64,000 nucleotides of DNA from Blasia pusilla (Eukaryota > Marchantiophyta > Marchantiopsida > Blasiales). Below the pieces are notes generated by a model. That model was not told the DNA's origin. It ran no database searches and worked only from the letters and a program-made list of their open reading frames with translations. The DNA is taken from contig CM114275.1 of assembly GCA_050084515.1 (NCBI GenBank), forward strand, positions 12,648,001-12,712,000, in the 5' to 3' direction. The translations under genes were made by a program, and so were the position numbers. This document shows, piece by piece, positions 56,942 to 64,000 of this stretch. The stretch's first letter is position 1, and every line of letters starts with the position of its first letter.

Positions 56942-59900
56942 CTCTCCATTATAAACAAAAGAATCATCCATGAGTGCACTTGCAATAATAGATTTAGTTG
57001 ACTTCTTCCTTTGATCAATCTCTCCATACTCTCTTAATATCTTATTCGTGTTCCATCTTCAACTTTATTTTTACATAAAATAAAATCAATCAAGTTATAT
57101 GGTATACAAGTTATTATACATATTACTTCTTCATAAGAATTTTTCTAATATTATATTGAAAATTTGGTACAAAAATAAAATTCAAATAAGTTTTTTGTAA
57201 GTTGGATTTCCACTCTATTCCTAACTTGATGGCTTCATATATTGAATTTTGATTATATTTTCTTGCAATTGACGCAAGACTAGCAAGACAACAAGAATAA
57301 AGGATACGTATTATAACAAGTTTCGACGAGTTTTCTAAACAAATAGAAAAGATTTGGTAATATTTTCTTCTTTGACATCCAATTAATGCATAAGAATATG
57401 ATTAATAAACGAATCAATTAAACTACACTATGTATTATACATCTAGAATGAAAAAAAATCAACCTAATCTATCTATTCTAAATTTAAGCATTTTAATAAC
57501 TAGCAACATTTTATGGAAAGCGATACAATGGATTAACCTCATGTTAATCCATTGTATCGCTTTATGTTTTAAAATCGTGAAGATAAAAATTAGCCTAGTT
57601 TGGTTATGCACTCTCAATAGAGCTTTTATTGAACCTAAGTATATAGAAATACTCAATATATAAGAATACCCTATATCCAAGATTCCTCGATTCCATCACT
57701 AGTTTGGAAAATTATTTTAAAATAGATATTTTTATATTATATTAATGAAAATATTGCGACACCTCAAGATATTTAGTATCCACTCAAAATGAGCATTGTT
57801 AGGTTATCGTTACAATGCTCTATTGTGTAAACCATCAATATCATGTAAATATAACTCATTCAATGCATGAGTCAAGATGATTAATCTAGTCTTCTTTTTA
57901 CATAAGGGATTTGTTTAGATTAAGTTACAAGTCAAGAGGTAGATGTTGAATATCCAAAATTTAGGAATGGTTTCTAAGATAGAAATGATAGCTTTTGACA
58001 AGAAATTGTTATGAAATTTTCCCTCCATAATTTTTTGGACATCGTAGAGAGGCTATATGACCCAATCTTCAACAACCTTATGAAGATAATTAGAGAGAGG
58101 GCAAGGCATCGATATCATTGTATCTTAACCTTCCAATTGAATTTTTTTTTTCTTTCTTTAACCCTTGAACCATTGCATATGGGATCTAGTTTCAACTTGA
58201 ATATATAATTCCCAACCTAAATATTACCAGTAAACAACTTTCCCTAAATCCCCAAAGAACACTTAAAAGTTCATGGGCTATAAAATTAGAAAAAATATAT
58301 GGCTGTAATATTTTAAACTGAAAAGAAAACCTGGACTCAATTATGTTAATTTAGACATATTATGATTAAGTCTTCAAATTCATACGTTTGAAAAAAATGA
58401 GATCTAAAATTCCAAAAACTTGTCAACTTTTTCTTCATGAATTGTATCTTAATATTTGCAAGAGACTTGACCATTAAGCTACTATGGTACCAATCTTAAG
58501 AAAAACACAATTCCAATATGCAATGTTTGAGTTAAGTTTTAGACATAAACTTACGGTGAAGGGGGATTACAAATGCTCACATTTACTAAAATAATGTGTG
58601 AGAAGATTTTATTTTTTCAATTTTAGGACTCTACAATCATGACATTTTCATTTAAAAATACTCACAACAAAAAACATGAATTTTTGTCTTATCTGAATTT
58701 CTTAAATCTCTTATGGCTATGACCAATATTTTAGTATATATTCTTATAAATATCCAATAAAGATGCACACTTTATAACATTAATGTGTCCAAATTCAAGT
58801 ATCCCCTATCTATTCTATAAATTCTTGCCTCTTCAGTGGACTCAGCCAACCATCCCAAACATGAAATTTCAAAATTAGTCCTATACTATTCTCAACTAGT
58901 ATGGATGTAGGAAGGCTCATACAAGAGATAAATCATCCTCACATATCCTTTGTATTTTTTACTATCTTGTTATCATAAAGACATAGATCTTCTAGTGTAA
59001 ATATGCAAACCATTGTTACAATCTCCAATATCCTTAATATTCCTCATATCACTTGAGATTTCATCGTACACTTATAAGCATATGGACTTACCGACTCTCA
59101 CGCTTGCATACATAAAGGCTTACAAGAGATGTAACTCTATTAGAATTCAATAGAAGTCACAATATTATAAAATTATACATGCTCAACCACTCGTTAAACT
59201 CCTTTCTACTTCCTACTACTATTATATCATATAATTGAAGAGCTAGAGATCCTGTGTTGGCACTTAAAGGTCAAAGGAACTAGGAAAGGAGATGGATCAT
59301 CTTTTTACCAATGTGCGTGTGACAGTTTTCATCGATTTAAGGCTATTTTAGTGCACTTACCATTTAATGTTTTTGGCCTTAGGCTAGTTTTCTTTACAAT
59401 AAGAATTTGTTCTTTACACTTTATCATTGGTTGGGTTTAAAAAGGTGATTTTTTTGTATAGATTATTAGGGAGAGGCCTTTAGAGAAGAAGGGATGTAAC
59501 ATGAGAAGATTTTGGAAGTTTTTTTCTTTCTTTATTTTCATGCATGAGGCATGATAGTGTACATTTATTAAGTAATACGGGCCTCTCATTAGGAATAATG
59601 GGTTTGATTTGAAAATAAAAAATAGTTATGGAAAGACACTATCATTTTCCTTGTTTCTTTGTAGATTTGCATATCATGTATATTATAATCCACTTAGTTA
59701 AAGTTAAATGAACAAGTTATGGAGAAAGGGTACTTTTTTTGTTTTTAGAGAATAAGAAACATACAACTAAACTATTAGGGAAAATATTACTTCAAGAAGC
59801 AAGATCCAAGCGTGAATGCTATACCAGCTGGTTCTTAATAGTTATATTACATCTAAGGCGAAGGGAATGTGAAAAGATTTGATAACTTAATGGTCAAGTA

Positions 59901-60001
59901 ACGTCTTAAATGGACAAGTCGCTTGAAGTCCCTTCTTATGACAAACTTCAACACTTGCTAAGTTTGATAGGGATTTTGAGTGGCGGTCCTTTTTCCAAGA
60001 T
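56942..60001. other. AT-rich intergenic DNA with one exact hairpin and an LTR-B trace
   Basis: No gene recognised. Around 59.44-59.66 kb the words 'taatacgggcctctcattaggaataatgggtttgattt' resemble the LTR-B centre, suggesting a very diverged copy. The hairpin at 57517-57563 is listed separately. Confidence 0.4.
57517..57563. repeat. Perfect inverted repeat, 21-bp arms, 5-base loop
   Basis: Bases 57517-57537 (AAAGCGATACAATGGATTAAC) are exactly complementary to 57543-57563, loop CTCAT. Pairing beyond the arms is weak. Confidence 0.9.
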
Positions 60002-60156
60002 CAAGGTTGCACACGGACAAAGTCTATGTTCACGGACATGTCCCTAGGGGCCGGGTACCAGAGCCCGCCATGTAGAGTGGGGCTCTGGATGGACTCATGG
60101 GCGGGCTTGGGTGACATCCCCGCATGTCCGGAATTATCCGTTTCCTTGCAACCTTG
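60002..60156 (+). mobile_element. hAT-like short element, smallest copy (155 bp)
   Basis: Both ends are near-consensus: CAAGGTTGCACACGGAC on the left and TTGCAACCTTG on the right. CCCTAGGGG follows the head. The flanks TCCAAGAT and CTGAAGAT agree at only 5 of 8, so the duplication is uncertain. It is an internally deleted GC-type copy. Confidence 0.82.
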
Positions 60157-60780
60157 CTGAAGATGAATCAATAACATGCCTACATCGCTTGTTATTCTTC
60201 TTCAATAATTCCATTTTCTAGGAAAATATGTTTACATCTGACTTCAATATCTTTTCACTATTCAGTCCAGCAAGTATGGAATGAGTCCTACACTTAAATC
60301 ACTTAGCCTTTAGTAGGTTTGGACATTCTCAATTACACCACACATGTACACACACTTATGCATTTGGACAAAGCAGGGCAATCGGAGGAATAAGGAAGTT
60401 ATGGCTTTGAACATCAACTTATGAACTTTTTAATTTGCCCAAGATTAGAAGGAGTTGGGATTTTCTTTTTTTTTGGGAGTAGAGTGGAGAATTTCTTATC
60501 CGGCATCACTAACAAAATTCAAGGAGGCGCTGAAAAAGGGCAATGATAACGTACAATATCTACACATATATTGATAGATGGACACCAAGTAAATTCGGCT
60601 TAGTATATTTCATGGATTAATTCAAAAATATCTAGTAGAGTTGTTGGAGAAGGCGATTATTGAAACCTATATGGTAAATGATAAATAGATCAAGCCCGTG
60701 GGATCCAATAAGGATTCACAATGTTCATCTATGGGAAGTGAAAGTATAGAATAACTAAGAAGAGCTTTAAGCTTATATTC
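60157..60780. other. AT-rich spacer
   Basis: No gene or repeat recognised. Confidence 0.45.
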
Positions 60781-61119
60781 CATTTTTGCACAAAAACAGA
60801 GAAGTCCGTCCCTAGGGTGCACATGGATGGACAAGTGTGGGCATGTCCACAGACATGGATTTGAAGAGATGGGGCCCAAAATTTTAGCTCGTGGTGGAAG
60901 GCAAGGCAAGGGAGGGCGGGGCAATAAGAGGGAAGGGAGTGGAGGTGGAGGAAGGAAGAAACAGCAAAGTGTGGAAGATGGAATCAAGTAGGGAGAATGA
61001 GAAAGACGAGGAAGGTGAGGCCTACAGGGATAAGTCCTTCCAAAGAAGTAAAAGTACGGACGTATATCCACTCACATGGACGTAACCGCGGACACAGAAT
61101 TTTTCCACATGCAACTTTG
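60781..61119 (+). mobile_element. hAT-like short element, purine-rich subfamily (339 bp), perfect duplication
   Basis: Left end CATTTTTGCACAAAAAC, right end ACATGCAACTTTG. The duplication TTATATTC is exact at 60773-60780 and 61120-61127. The interior is purine-rich (GGAAGGCAAGGCAAGGGAGG) and shared with 61961-62275. A 134-codon minus frame (60667-61071) across it is compositional. Confidence 0.88.
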
Positions 61120-61960
61120 TTATATTCTAAATTGGAATTCAAATTCTCATCGAGTGCTCAACTTGGTAGAAGAAGAAGAGGACTCAAATCAAGAGGTTTT
61201 GGTCAAGACTTCAACGGTTTGGGGAGTATGAAGGAAGAGGAAAAGACTTGAAGAACCTAAATTTCTACAGTAGAAATTATGGTAATCAAGATAAGAACAC
61301 CTCATAAAGACAAAGAACCATAACTTGTGGAAGTGGTTTCTATGGATCATAATATGAATGAAGAGTCCATGCTCAAGAGGTTAAAGGAGGAAATGATTGA
61401 TTTAGAATATAGATGGGATGTAGTGACAGCATATTTAGAAAATATGGCAATATGCTGATGGGGCTAGGAGGCTCAATAGTCAAATGTTATATGAGATTAT
61501 TAAATAAAATTCAAAGATTTGAAGAAAGACGTTGAGAGGGTGGAGCAAGGGAGAAATAATTTGAAATTTCAACTCTCTTGTGTTACGTCGAGGGTGATAG
61601 AGTTAGAGAAGAAGATATCCGCTCAAGATGTAAAGAAGTTAATAGAGAAGAATAGGAGATTTCATCAGGGAGCAAAGATAGATGATGAATAGTTACGTCA
61701 TTTGGGAAGAGATTTTGGAATATTGAAAAATACTAATAAGAATTGATTAAGGATTTTTCAAAGAGATAAGCCAAAATTTTCTTTCATGAACTTTGTGCGA
61801 TTATGCCTTGGACATTCTACAATTATGTTGATTTTGTTAATAAGATGTGTGAATTTCATGCATTGAATTACTTCATTTACAGTAACAACTTTGTGTTTCT
61901 CGATGGGTTGATTTGTATGAATTAGTAGGTTCCATCTAGAGTTGAAGGTTTGATTCTTAG
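61120..61960. other. AT-rich spacer, weakly protein-like
   Basis: Lys/Glu-rich reading frames with stops at 61.33-61.75 kb might be an old coiled-coil or gag-like sequence, but nothing is recognisable. Confidence 0.3.
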
Positions 61961-62275
61961 CATGGTTGCACAAACACAGACGAATCGGTCCCTAGGACGA
62001 ATATGGACAGATAAGTTTGGACATGTCCACGAATATGGATTACAAAATATGGGGTCCACACTTAATGTTCATGGTAGAAGGCAAGGCAAGGGTGGGTAGG
62101 CCCATAAGGGAGGAGGGAGTGGACTCAATGGAGGTGAGAGGAAGAAAAAAAGAGAAAGTGGGGATCATAAAGGCAAGTGGAGGGGTGAGAAAGAAGGGGG
62201 AGATGGGTCCCACATGGACAAGTCCTAATATAGGATGGATGTAACGGACATGGACTTTGTCCATATGCAACCTTG
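61961..62275 (+). mobile_element. hAT-like short element, purine-rich subfamily (315 bp)
   Basis: Left end CATGGTTGCACAAACAC, right end CATATGCAACCTTG. Flanks ATTCTTAG (61953-61960) and ATTCTTAA (62276-62283) differ at one base. The interior contains GGAAGGCAAGGCAAGGG like the 60.8-kb copy. Confidence 0.87.
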
Positions 62276-62479
62276 ATTCTTAAAGCCTGAGTAAATGATG
62301 GAAGGAGACATCAATCTTTCTGGTTATGAAAAATTTGTCTTTGAGAAAGTAGTTGAATGAGGAACTAGATCATATAAATGGATCAAGAGATTTAAAAGTG
62401 TTTAGACTAACGAAATATTTGGTGGATAGAGCAAAGGAATGTGTGATATAATTAAGAAATCAATTGGTTTAAAGATCTT

Positions 62480-62689
62480 TTGTGGTACAAAAGAACTCAC
62501 CTAATCTTGGATTTCCATCGAGATGTAAAATCTATAAAATATGACGAGTGTACATGTATAAAAAAATTTATAAAGGATTTGATGGAAAATGGAAATCAAG
62601 AAGAAAGGGAATTGCATGAAGTGGAACTAGTGATTCAAAAGCTTTTCCAAGTTTTTCCTAAAAAAAATCCAAATCAGCATAGTTTATAG
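62480..62689 (+). pseudogene. Possible copia-type gag relic
   Basis: A 69-codon frame with SIKYDECTCIKKFIKDLMEN followed by EVELVIQKLFQVFPKK resembles the gag segment of copia elements (a 'short flexible arm, then L-x-x-LP' region). No zinc knuckle or protease follows. The match is by general pattern only. Confidence 0.3.
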
Positions 62690-64000
62690 TATTCATAATT
62701 TACAAATCTTTCATATGATTCACTATTTGGTAGTAATTTGCAATTATCTAAACTTGCAAGTAGCTTCAAAGTTTCCATTTATGACAATTATCCAACTCTA
62801 ATGCCTATTTTTTATGATTTGCAAGCAGGTACCAACATTATCACATTGTGTATTAGAAAAATGAGAAAGTACTCTTATTTTTCTACGATTGTTATATCAA
62901 ATTTTCAATTTTAGAGTTGATCGAAGGAGGAACGTGTTAGAACTTATTTTCTTATATTAGGGTTGTTTATCATTCACACTTGTAACACTTTATAAATTAG
63001 AATGGAGATATCACGATTAATATCATAAGAATTATTTATATATGAAGACAGACTTCCTTGCATCTAGGATGTGAAATGATGCTAGCGCACCAAGTGGTCC
63101 CAAGTGCCCAATAGACCCCAAATAAGTCTCTAATCGGGACTCAATATCTAAGTCACAAGTCAAGGTCTAAGATTGGTGCCTGAATTTGACTTGGGTTGAT
63201 GTCAAAATCTCAATGCGAACCTCTCAATCTATCTAGTATCATTCATTTATTCTCACGGTTCCCAAGATGGGGTTTTGTTTCCAACCACCTTTGGAGGCTC
63301 TTCCCATTATATAGTTCTAGAGATCCCCATCCCCTCCCTACATGTAGAGAATTCCTCTTGGGCCACTCTTTATGGCCCTTAAGGCTCAACCCAACTATCA
63401 TTCTAATAGATTGGGAATGGTTTTTAGATCCTTGCTCGTGTGTTGTGTCCATAATTTTAGTGCATTGGAATTGGCTTCTCACAATTTTTCTAATGCCACC
63501 TTATTAAGACCTAAAATGTGGAGAACCCCCAAACATTCAATCTAGTTTCAATATAGGTTGCAGTTCCCTTGACATCCAACTCTTGTGGGATTTAAGCTCC
63601 TCTCAAGTCCCACTTGATGTTTGGTCTTGCTTGACTTGATTACAACCCCCATTATGTGAGATGCCCATAAAGGATCGTGCCTCATTTTTGCAACTCATGT
63701 CTCACTTATAAGACTCTAAAGCATTTCCATCCTCATGCTTGCCCACTAGAGTTCTGATGTTTCACATTGGCGTATTTTTGGTCATGAGGGTCATGAAAAA
63801 ACCTCACCATATATAATTTCAATATTATAATGCATCAATTAATAAAAAATCAATTAAAATTTTAATCTTTATCTTCTTTATCATACACACACCCTCACTA
63901 CCTCCATATGCACTCTAAGGAATTTGGAAGGAGTTACTCATATAGACCTTGTGGTATAGCGTATACTTGAAGGTTTGTGCCATGCTACCTTAGCCAAAGT
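62690..64000 (+). other. Possible copia 3' LTR region and right flank
   Basis: A purine tract GAAGGAGG at 62923-62930 is followed by TGTTAGAACTT at 62935, the usual look of a copia polypurine tract and LTR start. Sequence to the right edge is moderately AT-rich with no gene recognised and no second LTR copy in the window, so this is tentative. Confidence 0.3.

Overview
The window reads as nuclear DNA of a land plant. The only intact gene I recognise encodes a LOB-domain (LBD) transcription factor, a family confined to the plant lineage. The rest is mostly AT-rich, transposon-filled intergenic DNA broken by GC-richer islands. The LOB-domain sequence and the style of the Ty3/gypsy relics would suit a non-flowering land plant such as a bryophyte. 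That is an inference and I cannot name a species. There are no prokaryotic-style operons, CRISPR arrays, rRNAs or tRNAs that I can support.

Layout. 1-1.5 kb: a possible 3' part of a multi-exon gene cut by the left edge. 2.9-5.9 kb: a GC-richer island with no recognisable gene. 6.4-13 kb: a decayed Ty3/gypsy retrotransposon on the minus strand (gag, zinc knuckle, protease) with LTR-A copies on its left and an LTR-A fragment on its right. 13-16.1 kb: a second GC-richer island without a recognisable gene. 16.2-37.4 kb: repeat-dense AT-rich DNA with an LTR-A copy, many short hAT-like elements, an 88-bp tandem array, a Ty1/copia tail, and LTR-B repeats, one carrying a Tourist-like MITE. 37.4-49.5 kb: a transposon-poor, GC-rich, microsatellite-rich island around the LBD gene (44.1-44.8 kb). 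49.6-64 kb: AT-rich DNA again, with a gypsy integrase relic, a 1-kb LTR-A copy and another series of hAT-like elements.

The best-supported new-looking signal is a family of short non-autonomous DNA transposons of about 155-450 bp, with at least a dozen copies. Their ends are close to CAAGGTTGCACACGGAC. Three copies have perfect 8-bp target-site duplications and six have imperfect ones, which fits the hAT superfamily. Two internal-sequence subfamilies share the same ends. No transposase gene for them is present here. One copy sits inside an LTR-A repeat and a Tourist-like MITE sits inside an LTR-B repeat, so the order of insertion can be read directly.

No new multi-gene system is visible. Most long open frames are translations of transposon ends or low-complexity DNA and are not listed as genes.
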